A stretch of 64,000 nt of DNA, taken from NCBI RefSeq assembly GCF_003952225.1, contig NZ_CP034437.1:3096501-3160500 (forward strand), written 5' to 3'. Both the position numbers and the translations under genes were made by a program. The stretch is from Paenibacillus albus (GTDB lineage Bacteria > Bacillota > Bacilli > Paenibacillales > Paenibacillaceae). The first letter of the stretch is position 1. Each line of letters opens with the position of its first letter. Below are positions 43,636-52,971 of the stretch, piece after piece. The notes under the pieces were generated by a model that saw only the letters and a list, made by a program, of their open reading frames with translations, was not told the origin of the DNA and did not search any database.

Positions 43636-44862
43636 ATGAGGCTTAACCGCATAACCAACGGTCTGCTTCGCGTGTTTGCTGCCGGCTGTATCCTGCTCTC
43701 GGGCGTGCCTTTGGCTGCGACGAATACGGCAACAGCTGCAGAAGGATCAAATAGAACGGTGACGACACATGCAAGAGGAGCGGCGCTTATTGATGTTGAA
43801 TCCGGACGGATTCTGTACAGCCACAATGGGGACAAGCCGATGCTCATCGCGAGCCTGACGAAGATCATGACGGCAATCGTTGCGATTGAACATGGCAATC
43901 TGAACGATATGGTACAGACGAGCGTTCGCGCGGCAGGCAAGGAAGGCTCTTCTATTTACCTGCAGCGTGGAGAGAAGATGACCCTGCACAACATGCTCTA
44001 TGGGCTCATGCTGAGATCCGGCAACGATGCCGCGACGGCAATTGCCGAGCATGTCGGCGGCTCGGAGGAAGGGTTCGTTCTCATGATGAATGAGAAAGCG
44101 CAGATGCTTGGACTTGAGAACTCGCAGTTTATGAATCCGAGTGGACTCGATGCAGAGGGTCATTATTCATCCGCGAACGATCTGGCGAAGCTGACGGCGT
44201 ATGCGCTGAAGAATCCAATATTCAAGGAGATTGTGAAGACACAGCGCAAAACCGCGCCGAATCCGAACGATCAATGGGACTACCTCTGGAAAAATAAGAA
44301 TAAAATGCTCACGATGTACGATGGGGCGGACGGCGTAAAGACCGGCTATACGAAGAAGTCGCTTCGCTGCCTGGTCAGCTCCGCAACGCGTGATGGTCAG
44401 CAGCTCGTCGCAGTTACGTTAAATGATGGCGATGATTGGAACGATCATCAGAAGCTGCTCAATTTCGGCTTCGCTACTTATCATCTGAGCGAAGTCGCTC
44501 ATAAAGGGCAGCCGATCAACGGCTATCCGCTGGCGGTCGGACGGACGCTCGTCTATCCGTTTGCTGAAGGAGAGAAGGAACAGCTGCGCTCGAAGCTGAA
44601 CCTGATCGATGTGAAGACGACCGCGTATTTGCTCGGTGAGCGAGGGACGCTCGACTGGTTCGTCGGAGAGACGAAGATCGGCTCGACACCGGTGTACGAT
44701 ACACAGAGCCAGCGCATTAAGCTTGCGGATAAGCCTTCGTGGGTAATCGGCGGTAATTCGTCTGCGGCGGCGTTCGGATCGGTATCATCGGATACGTTCT
44801 GGCACGCGCTCAAAAGAACCTTGTCGACCCTGTTTGGAGGGAAGGAGGCGGCAGGATGGTAA
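43636..44862 (+). CDS. dacB: Sporulation D-Ala-D-Ala carboxypeptidase DacB
   Basis: DacB (PBP5*) removes terminal D-alanine in the spore cortex from the mother-cell side. Signal peptide at residues 1-35 (NGLLRVFAAGCILLSGVPLA). Active-site motifs are SLTK (IASLTKIMT), SGN (LRSGNDAA) and KTG (DGVKTGYT), followed by a C-terminal beta domain and a hydrophobic tail. 408 residues from ATG 43636, six bases after TAGGAGG. Overlap with spmA by seven bases supports DacB rather than DacF identity. A second S11 gene, dacF, lies at 28.7 kb. Confidence 0.93.
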   Translation: MRLNRITNGLLRVFAAGCILLSGVPLAATNTATAAEGSNRTVTTHARGAALIDVESGRILYSHNGDKPMLIASLTKIMTAIVAIEHGNLNDMVQTSVRAAGKEGSSIYLQRGEKMTLHNMLYGLMLRSGNDAATAIAEHVGGSEEGFVLMMNEKAQMLGLENSQFMNPSGLDAEGHYSSANDLAKLTAYALKNPIFKEIVKTQRKTAPNPNDQWDYLWKNKNKMLTMYDGADGVKTGYTKKSLRCLVSSATRDGQQLVAVTLNDGDDWNDHQKLLNFGFATYHLSEVAHKGQPINGYPLAVGRTLVYPFAEGEKEQLRSKLNLIDVKTTAYLLGERGTLDWFVGETKIGSTPVYDTQSQRIKLADKPSWVIGGNSSAAAFGSVSSDTFWHALKRTLSTLFGGKEAAGW

Positions 44863-45545
44863 ACTATATCTGGCTATTCTTCATCGCGGTGAGCTTCGTC
44901 TGCGCGATTGTGAATGGCAGAATGGAAGCTCTGACGGAAGCGGCGTTTGAAGGCGCCAAGAGCGGCGTCACGGTCAGCTTCGGCCTCATCAGCGTCATGG
45001 TATTCTGGATGGGGCTTATGCGAATAGGCGAAGATGCGGGATTGCTTCGCAAGATCGCCGTCATGCTCCAGCCGGTCGTCCGCTTTCTTTTCCCGGATGT
45101 GCCCAAAGGACATCCAGCGCTCGGTTACATCATGAGCAACATGAGCGCCAACATTCTTGGACTCGGCAACGCAGCGACGCCAATGGGCATAAAGGCGATG
45201 CAGGAGCTTCAGAAGCTCAATCCCGATAAAGAAACAGCGTCAGCGGCGATGTGTACGCTGCTGGCGCTCAATACATCAAGTATAACCCTCGTACCAACTA
45301 CGTTAATTGCCATTCGAATGACCTACAGCTCTGTACACCCCGCCGAAATCGTCGGCACAACACTTGCAGCCACATTAATTGCAACCGCAGCAGCCATACT
45401 GGCGGACCGTTGGTACCGCATGCGAGACAAGCACAAACCACCGAAGTGGACCGATCACGACAGCAAACATCATAGCGATGCGATGCCGCAAGCGCCGCCT
45501 GGATCTGCAGCAGCAGGACAAGGAAAGGGTGAGGCCATTGTATGA
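44856..45545 (+). CDS. spmA: Spore maturation protein A
   Basis: SpmA is a mother-cell membrane protein that together with SpmB affects spore core dehydration and heat resistance. 229 residues with about five hydrophobic helices and the nucleoside-recognition (Gate) type motifs LGLGNAATPMGIKAMQEL and NTSSITLVPTT. The C-terminal tail is long and polar (KHKPPKWTDHDSKHHSDAM). It overlaps dacB by seven bases and spmB by eight. Confidence 0.93.
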   Translation: MVNYIWLFFIAVSFVCAIVNGRMEALTEAAFEGAKSGVTVSFGLISVMVFWMGLMRIGEDAGLLRKIAVMLQPVVRFLFPDVPKGHPALGYIMSNMSANILGLGNAATPMGIKAMQELQKLNPDKETASAAMCTLLALNTSSITLVPTTLIAIRMTYSSVHPAEIVGTTLAATLIATAAAILADRWYRMRDKHKPPKWTDHDSKHHSDAMPQAPPGSAAAGQGKGEAIV

Positions 45546-46071
45546 ATGGATCACGACGATATCAGCATGGCTGATCCCGTTCATGATTGTTTTCATCCCG
45601 CTCTATGCCGCGTTCAAAAAAGTACCGGTCTATGAAACGTTCATCGAAGGGGCGAAGGATGGCTTCGGCACCGCCATCAACATAATCCCGCATCTGGTCG
45701 GCATGATGGTTGCGATCAGCATGTTCCGCGCTTCCGGAGCAATGGATATCATGGCCTCGCTTATCCGTCCGATGTTTGACGGACTTGGCATTCCAAGCGA
45801 GGTGCTGCCGCTCGGCTTACTTCGCCCGCTTACTGGAGCAGGGTCCCTCGCTTTCACGACGGAGCTGATTAAAACCTATGGCCCCGATTCGATGATCGGA
45901 CGTATCTCCTCGACAATTCAAGGCAGTACGGATACGACGCTGTATGTGCTAACCGTTTATTTCGGAGCAGTCGGCATCCGCAGAAGCAAATATGCGCTCA
46001 AAGTAGGATTATTTTCCGATCTGGTCGGCTTCTTCGCTGCAATCATCGTTTGTCTTATCGTCTTCCAATAA
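45538..46071 (+). CDS. spmB: Spore maturation protein B
   Basis: SpmB is the partner of SpmA in spore maturation. 177 residues, with helices and Gate motifs LGLLRPLTGAGSLAFTTEL and STIQGSTDTTLYVLTVYFG. TTG 45538 (MYEWITTISAWLIPF) lies just after AAAGGGTGAGG, inside the end of spmA. The frame is open to 45379 but those upstream residues are the shadow of spmA. Confidence 0.92.
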   Translation: MYEWITTISAWLIPFMIVFIPLYAAFKKVPVYETFIEGAKDGFGTAINIIPHLVGMMVAISMFRASGAMDIMASLIRPMFDGLGIPSEVLPLGLLRPLTGAGSLAFTTELIKTYGPDSMIGRISSTIQGSTDTTLYVLTVYFGAVGIRRSKYALKVGLFSDLVGFFAAIIVCLIVFQ

Positions 46072-46086
46072 TCGTGCTGAGAGAGC

Positions 46087-46145
46087 TAGCCCGAGTGAGC
46101 CGAACGCCGTCAATTAAGCGGTATTCGCTCGTGAGGGCTATTTTG
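46087..46145 (+). terminator. Terminator of the dacB-spmAB operon
   Basis: TAGCCC (46087-46092) with GGGCTA (46135-46140) and TGAGC-GAA with TTCGCTC form a broken stem followed by TTTT. Moderate quality. Confidence 0.55.
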
Positions 46146-46252
46146 CATGGCAGCACTGCGCGATGTTAGGCATGCAGCCAGCTTATTTGCCGTACGTGCA
46201 CTTTCTTTCCTTGTATCATTTAGGGTATGATGGTGGGTGAGGTGAAGATCAT

Positions 46253-46993
46253 TTGGAACGTTTACAGAAGATTTTAGCGCAGGCGGGAGTCGCATCGCGC
46301 CGCAAATGTGAGGAATTGATTTTGTCCGGTGTTGTCGAGGTTAATGGTGAACCGGTCACAACGCTAGGTGTGAAGGCTGATCCGGCCGTGGATATCATTA
46401 CGGTTAAAGGGCGCCCCATCAAAGGCGAGAGCAAGCTTTATCTAATGCTTCATAAGCCGAAAGGCGTTATTACAAGCGCAAGCGATCCGCAAGGCCGCAA
46501 GGTCGTGAAGGACTACTTGCCGGGCATTAAAGAGCGCGTTTATCCGGTCGGACGACTGGATTACGATACGGAAGGGCTGCTGCTGCTGACCAACGACGGC
46601 GAATTCGCCAATTTGCTGACGCATCCGAGCCATCACGTGCCGAAGACGTACTGGGCGACGGTGAAGGGGATACCGCACGGCTCCGCGCTGGAGCGGCTGC
46701 AGCAGGGCATTCTGCTTGAGGACGGAATGACTGCGCCTGCTGAAGTTGAATATCACGATGTGAACACGGAGAAGAATCAGGCAACGATCACGATTACGAT
46801 CTATGAGGGACGGAACCGTCAGGTGCGCCGGATGTTCGATGCGATTAACCATCCTGTCGTGCTTCTGAGAAGGGTGCGTTTTGGTGAGCTCGGCTTACAC
46901 GGACTCGCACGTGGAAAGTTCCGCCATTTAACGCCGAGGGAAGTGCAGGATCTGCGCGGAGCGGCGACCAAGACACATAAAATTCAAAAATAA
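46253..46993 (+). CDS. rluB: 23S rRNA pseudouridine synthase RluB
   Basis: RluB isomerises uridine in helix 80 of 23S rRNA (position 2605 by E. coli numbering, as known for the family). An S4 RNA-binding domain lies at the N-terminus (RLQKILAQAGVASRRKCEEL). The catalytic Asp is in GRLDYDTEGLLLL, and the RluB/E/F segment EGRNRQVRRMFDA is present. 246 residues. TTG start about nine bases after GAGGTGA. It lies between spmB and resA as in Bacillus. Confidence 0.93.
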   Translation: MERLQKILAQAGVASRRKCEELILSGVVEVNGEPVTTLGVKADPAVDIITVKGRPIKGESKLYLMLHKPKGVITSASDPQGRKVVKDYLPGIKERVYPVGRLDYDTEGLLLLTNDGEFANLLTHPSHHVPKTYWATVKGIPHGSALERLQQGILLEDGMTAPAEVEYHDVNTEKNQATITITIYEGRNRQVRRMFDAINHPVVLLRRVRFGELGLHGLARGKFRHLTPREVQDLRGAATKTHKIQK

Positions 46994-47095
46994 CGAGCGG
47001 CGGCAACCTCAATTGCCGTCCGATTTTCGTTATAATGAGTATAGTCCAAATGAAGTATTTTGCAGCACAAGAACAGGCGGTGAAGACGAGCACTT

Positions 47096-47626
47096 ATGAA
47101 GAAAAACCGCAGAATGATTCAATTGGTTATTTTCCTCGGCGTCCTGCTGCTTGGCGGTTATGCCATCGGGCATTCGTTATTTGCAGAGAAGGACGGACAG
47201 CTCCCCCGCAAAGGGTCCAAGCCTCCGGAGTTTGCGCTCCTTGGCACGGACGGGAAGACACATCGGCTGTCGGATTACAAAGGGAAGGCGCTTGTCATCA
47301 ATTTCTGGGGTACATACTGTCCGGGCTGCGTAACGGAAACGCCGGATTTGGTCGCTCAGTACAAGAAGCATAGCGGGGAACCGCTAGATGTGGTTGGCAT
47401 TAATTTAGGTGAAGACAGCATGGCTGTAAACAATTTCGTGAAGCAATACGACATCAATTACACCATTCTGCGCAACGAAAGCAACGATGTACAGCGTAAA
47501 TACGGTTTAAGGTCGTATCCCACTACCTTCTTTGTGAAGCCGGACGGAACGATTATGGATGTTTTCGTCGGTGCAATGGCGGAAAAGGACATGGATGAGC
47601 GCATCACGAAGCTGCTGAAGTCCTAG
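47096..47626 (+). CDS. resA: Thiol-disulfide oxidoreductase ResA
   Basis: ResA is a membrane-tethered, thioredoxin-like protein outside the cytoplasm that reduces apocytochrome c so haem can be attached. 176 residues with an N-terminal membrane anchor (residues 8-27) and the active-site motif WGTYCPGCVTE; Bacillus ResA has CEPC. A cis-Pro follows in LRSYPTTFFVKPDG. ATG 47096 has only a weak GGTGAAG ribosome site. A perfect TATAAT at 47031-47036 may mark the res operon promoter. Confidence 0.93.
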   Translation: MKKNRRMIQLVIFLGVLLLGGYAIGHSLFAEKDGQLPRKGSKPPEFALLGTDGKTHRLSDYKGKALVINFWGTYCPGCVTETPDLVAQYKKHSGEPLDVVGINLGEDSMAVNNFVKQYDINYTILRNESNDVQRKYGLRSYPTTFFVKPDGTIMDVFVGAMAEKDMDERITKLLKS

Positions 47627-47647
47627 CCGTGAAGGAGGTAGCAAGAA

Positions 47648-49312
47648 GTGTTGGAATTTGAAAATACGAAATGCCAGTGCGGCCACCAGAATCCGGTAGG
47701 CACCGTCTTGTGCGAAAGCTGCGGCTACCCGCTCGAAATCGGTGAACAGGATAATGATGAGCCGCTTGAAATGCGTTACGACGGCATCGCCCGCCGCTCC
47801 CAGAAGTCCAATCCGAATGTGCTCGACCGCGTTTGGAATTTCTTCTCGTCGGTTAAGGTTGCAGTCCGGCTCATTATCATTACGCTGCTGGCTGCGATGA
47901 TCGGTACGATTTTCACACAGGAAAATGCTTTTATTTCATTCGATCCTTCCACCTACTATGAGGACCGATATGGCTGGATTGGCAAATGGTATTACAAGCT
48001 CGGTTTCTCGAATACGTACGAGTCGTGGTGGTTTATCCTTCTGCTTGTCATGATTGGCACTTCGCTTGTGATTTGCAGCCTTGACCGGGTGCTCCCGCTG
48101 TACCGGGCACTTAAGAAACAGCAAATTCGCAAGCATAACACATTCCTGACCCGCCAGAAGACGGTATATACCGGTACGGTAGAAGGCTCGGAAGAAACGT
48201 GGACAAGCAGCCTCGGCGAACAGCTGAAGCGCAAGCATTACCGCGTTCACCAAGATGGCAATGCGCTGCTCGCGGAGAAATATCGGTTCAGCCGTTGGGG
48301 TCCATACATTAACCATATCGGCCTCATCGTGTTCCTTCTTGCCGTATTGCTCAGGTCGCTGCCGGGGTGGGCGATGGATAATTACGTGACGGTGCCGGAA
48401 GGCTCGACCGTCCAGATTCCCGAAACGAAGTACTATATTAAGAACGAGAAATTCACGATCGTCTATTATACGGATGCAGAGCTGCCTAAGGAGCTCAAAG
48501 GCACAGCCCGCGCGAAGCTCTATGAAACAAGAGCGGTGCTGTATACTTGCAGCGCAGATTGCGACGATCCGTCGAAGCAGCCGCAGCTGACAGAAGTAAA
48601 CAAGCATAATATCGTCGTGAATGACCCGCTTTCTTATAAGGGTTTGAAAGCTTATCAGTTCGGATTCGACGATACGCCTAAGCTTGCGGCAGTTAATCCG
48701 GTACTGATCGATCATAAAACAGGCAAGACGTATGGTCCGTTCCATCTTGAGATGAAGGATCCGACCCTGACTTACAATCTCGGGCCTTACTCGCTAGAAC
48801 TGAAGCAAACGTATATGGATTTTGCGCTTGATGCGGAAGGCAAGCCGACGACGAAGTCTCGCGAGCCGAATGCTCCTGCGTTCGTATTCGTTCTGAAGGG
48901 ACCAGACCTTGCTGCCGGCGGCGAGCCATATATGTACTTTCCGAAGCAGAACGATAAGGTCCGCTTCAGTCAGGATATGATTAACGGGGACCTTGCTAAG
49001 CGGTTTGAGATCAAGGTGCCGGCTATGACTGGCGTAGAGTTTGCTCCTGTAGAGACGTCGCTGAATATCCGGACCGATCGCGCAATGCCATACATTTGGA
49101 TAGGCGCAGGCATTTCGATGTTCGGTCTGCTAATTGGCTCTTACTGGCATCACCGCAGAATATGGCTACGTATCGATGGCGGACAAGTGACGCTTGGCGC
49201 ACATACAAACAAGAATAATTACGGCATGCGTGCCGAGGTCGCTTCCGCGCTGCGCGGTATAGGCGTCGTCGTAGAGCCGAAGTCGCTCGATAACGGGAGG
49301 AACAAATCGTGA
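47648..49312 (+). CDS. resB: Cytochrome c biogenesis protein ResB
   Basis: ResB, together with ResC, moves haem across the membrane and ligates it to apocytochromes c (system II). 554 residues: three N-terminal helices (around 75-95, 130-150, 215-235), a large external domain and a last helix near 495-512. An unusual N-terminal Cys4 zinc-ribbon-like segment, CQCGHQNPVGTVLCESCGYP, precedes the first helix. GTG start 10 bases after GAAGGAGG. It overlaps resC by four bases. Confidence 0.93.
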   Translation: MLEFENTKCQCGHQNPVGTVLCESCGYPLEIGEQDNDEPLEMRYDGIARRSQKSNPNVLDRVWNFFSSVKVAVRLIIITLLAAMIGTIFTQENAFISFDPSTYYEDRYGWIGKWYYKLGFSNTYESWWFILLLVMIGTSLVICSLDRVLPLYRALKKQQIRKHNTFLTRQKTVYTGTVEGSEETWTSSLGEQLKRKHYRVHQDGNALLAEKYRFSRWGPYINHIGLIVFLLAVLLRSLPGWAMDNYVTVPEGSTVQIPETKYYIKNEKFTIVYYTDAELPKELKGTARAKLYETRAVLYTCSADCDDPSKQPQLTEVNKHNIVVNDPLSYKGLKAYQFGFDDTPKLAAVNPVLIDHKTGKTYGPFHLEMKDPTLTYNLGPYSLELKQTYMDFALDAEGKPTTKSREPNAPAFVFVLKGPDLAAGGEPYMYFPKQNDKVRFSQDMINGDLAKRFEIKVPAMTGVEFAPVETSLNIRTDRAMPYIWIGAGISMFGLLIGSYWHHRRIWLRIDGGQVTLGAHTNKNNYGMRAEVASALRGIGVVVEPKSLDNGRNKS

Positions 49313-50568
49313 GTTTGCTTGATTTCAGCAGCGACGCGTTTATCGTCGCATTCTTTCTATACTGCTTTGGCTTTATGTTATACGGCGTTACGGCGCTCGG
49401 ACGCAAGTGGAGCAACAGGAGTCCTGAGGAGCACACGCGCCGCTGGGGGCGTATCGCTTACATCGTCTCGCTGCTCGGCTTCGCTGCGCATCTGACGTTC
49501 TTCTTTACGCGTTGGGCGGGCGGAGGCCACATCCCGACCAGTAATATGTACGAGTTCATGACGTTCCTGGGGATGGCGATTATGTTCGCCTTCATCATCG
49601 TCAATGCGATTTACCGCAAGCCGCTGCTTGGCTTGTTCACACTGCCGCTTGTCGTCATTATCGTGGCGTTCGCCGCGGTGTTCCCGCAAGAAGTACAGCC
49701 GCTCATTCCGGCGCTGCAATCGATCTGGCTGAAAGTTCACGTAACGACAGCCGCAACGGGGGAAGCATTCTTCGCCGTCGGCTTTGCAGCCGGCCTCATG
49801 TACCTGCTGCGTACGGTTGACTTCAAGCAAACAAGCGAAAAAGCTAGACGCGAGCAGCGCTGGGTGGAATTCACGCTGTATGTCATCATTATTATTATCG
49901 CGTTCATCAGCTCCGTATTTGCTTTCCGCGGCGCGGGATACGAAGCATCGTTCACACAAGAGAACGTGACGATCGATGCGAAGGGCGTTGAGAGCTCGAC
50001 GACGGAGACAGTGGAATATTCGCTTCCGCCGATCTTTAAGCCTTATAACAGCCAAGTGGTCAATGTAGATTCGTTCTTAGGCATGAAAGAGCCGCTGTTC
50101 GAAACTCCTCATTGGATGAAGGGTGTCAATGCAGCGCGTAAGCTGAACACGATCTCGTGGTCGATCATTAACGGTACCATTCTGTATGGTTTGATCCGCC
50201 TTGCGCTTCGCAAACGGATTGGCGCTGCGATCAACCCGCTGCTTGGCGATATTGATGAAGATGATATCGACGAGATCAGCTACCGCGCCATCGCGATCGG
50301 CTATCCGGTATTTATGCTGGGCGCATTGATCTTCGCGATGATCTGGGCATATATTGCCTGGTCGCGCTTCTGGGGATGGGACCCGAAAGAAGTATGGGCG
50401 CTCATTACTTGGCTGTACTATACGGCCTACTTGCACCTCCGCCTATCCCGCGGTTGGCATGGCTCGAAGTCGGCTTGGCTGGCAGTTATCGGTTTTGTCA
50501 TCGTCTTGTTCACGCTGATTGGGGTTAACCTTGTCCTTGTTGGCTTGCACTCTTATGCAGGTGTTTAA
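49309..50568 (+). CDS. resC: Cytochrome c biogenesis protein ResC (CcsA/CcsB type)
   Basis: ResC is the haem-handling partner of ResB. 419 residues, about eight transmembrane helices, with the tryptophan-rich haem-binding WWD-type motif WGWDPKEVWALITWLYY and a haem-ligand His region in the last helices (YLHLRLSRGWHG). The GTG start overlaps the resB stop and follows CGGGAGG. Forms a coupled pair with resB. Confidence 0.94.
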   Translation: MSLLDFSSDAFIVAFFLYCFGFMLYGVTALGRKWSNRSPEEHTRRWGRIAYIVSLLGFAAHLTFFFTRWAGGGHIPTSNMYEFMTFLGMAIMFAFIIVNAIYRKPLLGLFTLPLVVIIVAFAAVFPQEVQPLIPALQSIWLKVHVTTAATGEAFFAVGFAAGLMYLLRTVDFKQTSEKARREQRWVEFTLYVIIIIIAFISSVFAFRGAGYEASFTQENVTIDAKGVESSTTETVEYSLPPIFKPYNSQVVNVDSFLGMKEPLFETPHWMKGVNAARKLNTISWSIINGTILYGLIRLALRKRIGAAINPLLGDIDEDDIDEISYRAIAIGYPVFMLGALIFAMIWAYIAWSRFWGWDPKEVWALITWLYYTAYLHLRLSRGWHGSKSAWLAVIGFVIVLFTLIGVNLVLVGLHSYAGV

Positions 50569-50615
50569 AATCTTTGACGCTGTGAAAGTTAGACTTGAGA
50601 GGAGACTAGAGCGAC

Positions 50616-51332
50616 ATGTCAGAAGAACTTCACCGTATTCTCGTTGTTGATGATGAAGAGCGTATTCGCAGGCTGCTCAAGATGTACCTGGAGAAGGAAG
50701 GGTATATCATTGAAGAAGCGGAGGATGGCGAGAGTGCGCTCCGCCTAGCGACAGCGAACGATTTTGATTTGATTCTGCTCGACGTCATGCTGCCAGGCAT
50801 CGACGGCATCGAGGTGTGCTCGAGACTCCGTCAGATTAAGGCTACGCCAGTCATTATGTTGACTGCAAAGGGCGAAGAGATGAACAGAGTGCAAGGGTTT
50901 GAAGTGGGTGCGGACGATTATGTCGTGAAGCCATTTAGCCCGCGCGAAGTGATCTATCGGGTAAAAGCGATTCTGCGCCGCTCGTCGGCGACGGCTTTCC
51001 TGACGAAGGAAGCGATCACGAGCAACAACATTGTGTTCCCGCATCTCATCATCGAGCACGATGCGCATAGAGTTATGGCAGGAGGCCAGGAAGTCAGCCT
51101 GACGCCGAAAGAATATGAATTGCTGCACTACCTCGCGATTTCCCCGGACAAGGTATTCTCGCGCGAAGAGCTGCTGAAAGACGTCTGGAACTATGAATTC
51201 TTCGGTGATCTGCGTACCGTCGACACGCATGTGAAGCGTCTGCGTGAGAAGCTGAACAAAGTTTCTCCGGAAGCGGCGATGATGATAACGACGGTTTGGG
51301 GCGTAGGCTATAAGCTAGAGGTGCCGAAGTAA
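50616..51332 (+). CDS. resD: Response regulator ResD
   Basis: ResD is an OmpR-type regulator of aerobic and anaerobic respiration genes. The receiver domain has acidic residues VVDDEER and phospho-Asp56 in LILLDVMLPGIDG. The C-terminal winged helix includes LTPKEYELLHYLAISPDKVF and VDTHVKRLREKL. 238 residues. Its stop is immediately followed by the resE start. In Bacillus ResDE also controls the res operon itself. Confidence 0.95.
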   Translation: MSEELHRILVVDDEERIRRLLKMYLEKEGYIIEEAEDGESALRLATANDFDLILLDVMLPGIDGIEVCSRLRQIKATPVIMLTAKGEEMNRVQGFEVGADDYVVKPFSPREVIYRVKAILRRSSATAFLTKEAITSNNIVFPHLIIEHDAHRVMAGGQEVSLTPKEYELLHYLAISPDKVFSREELLKDVWNYEFFGDLRTVDTHVKRLREKLNKVSPEAAMMITTVWGVGYKLEVPK

Positions 51333-52754
51333 GTGAAGATTTGGCGTAGTGTTGTCGGCAAGCTGTGGATTACAATTATTGTACTCGTTGCTGTTGTTTT
51401 GCTTATTCTAGGTATGTTCCTTCTGCAATATATCGATCTTGCTTTCAAGAAGAATTCGCATGATGTGAAGATGCTGTTCGTGTATACATCCATAATCGGG
51501 TTTCTGCTGTCGACGTTCTTTGCTTTCTTCCTATCGACGAAGATCACGCAGCCCCTGCTGCAAATGAAGAAAGCAGCGGACTTGATCGCACAAGGCGAGT
51601 ATCGGACGCGGGTACCCATTCGCTCAACGGACGAAATCGGGGAGCTTGCGAACACGTTCAATCATATGGCCTCTGAGCTGGACACGCTCATCCGTGATCT
51701 GAATCACGAGAAGGAGCATTTGGCGAGCGTTCACCGCAGCATGGCTGATGCGGTAGTCACCTTCGATGCGGAAGGCCAGGTCATTCTGGCGAATCCGCAC
51801 GGACAAGAGATCATAGATACGTGGAACGAGCTGGAGTGGACGGAAGATTATCGTCCGCAGACGCAGGTGCCTGGGCCGCTCTTCGAGCTGTACCGCAAGG
51901 TGCTTCGCGAGGGTAAGGATTTATCGGACAAAGTTCACGTACAGAGCTTTGTGTGGTCGGTTGTTATGGCGCCGCTCAAGTCGAATGATACCGTTCGCGG
52001 AGCTGTTGCCGTTATGCGGAACGTCACGGAGGAATCGAAACTGGAGAAGCTGCGCCGCGATTTCGTGGCGAATGTCTCGCATGAGATTCGGACGCCGCTC
52101 TCCATGCTGCAGGGCTACAGTGAAGCGCTGCTGGACGATATTGCAGGTTCACCGGAAGAGCGTAAGGAGCTCGCGCAGGTGATCTATGAAGAGTCGCTTC
52201 GTATGGGACGGCTCGTGAAGGACTTGCTCGATCTTGCCCGCATGGAAGCTGGCCATATCGAGATGAAGCTGGAGGCTACGGATCTGACTGTGCTCGTGCG
52301 GCGTGTGCACCGCAAGTTCCAGGTGCTTGCTAAGGAACAGGAGATTCAGCTCAGCTATGAGCTGCCAGAAGGCTCGCTAATCATCAAACAGGCGGATGAA
52401 GACCGTCTAGAGCAGGTGCTTACGAACTTGCTCGATAATGCCATTCGTCATACGGCTAAGCATGCTCATGCTGATATTCATCTAAGCGCAAAGCCTGTCA
52501 TTGTGGACAATAAGCCTTATGTAGAGCTGAAGGTGAAGGACCAAGGAGAGGGCATTCCGAATGAGGATTTGCCGTTTATCTTCGAGCGGTTCTACAAAGC
52601 GGACAAAGCGCGTACGCGCGGAGCGTCCTCTGGAGGCACGGGGCTTGGGCTTGCGATTGTGAGGAACATTATTGAGTCGCACCGCGGCACGATCAAGGCA
52701 GAGAGCACGCTAGGAGTCGGTACGACATTTACGATCCGGCTGCCAGTGCAATAA
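51333..52754 (+). CDS. resE: Sensor histidine kinase ResE
   Basis: ResE phosphorylates ResD. 473 residues: TM1 at 11-34, a short link of about a dozen residues, TM2 at 47-67, HAMP at about 68-120, PAS at about 125-235, then HisKA with RRDFVANVSHEIRTPLSML and a HATPase with LDNAIRHTA, DQGEGIP and GTGLGLAIV. Bacillus ResE is near 590 residues and has a large external loop between the helices; here it is missing, so sensing must rely on the PAS and membrane parts. The GTG start directly follows the resD stop. Confidence 0.94.
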   Translation: MKIWRSVVGKLWITIIVLVAVVLLILGMFLLQYIDLAFKKNSHDVKMLFVYTSIIGFLLSTFFAFFLSTKITQPLLQMKKAADLIAQGEYRTRVPIRSTDEIGELANTFNHMASELDTLIRDLNHEKEHLASVHRSMADAVVTFDAEGQVILANPHGQEIIDTWNELEWTEDYRPQTQVPGPLFELYRKVLREGKDLSDKVHVQSFVWSVVMAPLKSNDTVRGAVAVMRNVTEESKLEKLRRDFVANVSHEIRTPLSMLQGYSEALLDDIAGSPEERKELAQVIYEESLRMGRLVKDLLDLARMEAGHIEMKLEATDLTVLVRRVHRKFQVLAKEQEIQLSYELPEGSLIIKQADEDRLEQVLTNLLDNAIRHTAKHAHADIHLSAKPVIVDNKPYVELKVKDQGEGIPNEDLPFIFERFYKADKARTRGASSGGTGLGLAIVRNIIESHRGTIKAESTLGVGTTFTIRLPVQ

Positions 52755-52764
52755 GTTATAAAGA

Positions 52765-52796
52765 TAAGCCGTTCCTTCATAGGGAACGGCTTTCTT
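52765..52796 (+). terminator. Terminator of the res operon
   Basis: AAGCCGTTCC (52767-52776) pairs with GGAACGGCTT (52783-52792), followed by a short T-rich tail. Confidence 0.8.
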
Positions 52797-52913
52797 GCTT
52801 CACGGCCCGCCTCGGCATAAGACAAACAAAAAGTCGGTTCTTGTTGAAGGAAGTAGACAAATCTTGTTGGTCGTGAAACATTTTCATGGGTAGTCGCCCG
52901 CTCACACATCCAT

Positions 52914-52950
52914 TAAAAAAGCGCCGCCCATCACAAGAAGGGCGGCGCTG
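52914..52950 (-). terminator. Terminator of serA
   Basis: On the minus strand, AGCGCCGCCC pairs with GGGCGGCGCT (52920-52929 with 52940-52949), followed by a run of T (the A run 52915-52920 of the plus strand). Confidence 0.88.
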
Positions 52951-52971
52951 CTTATTACATTATAGAATTTG

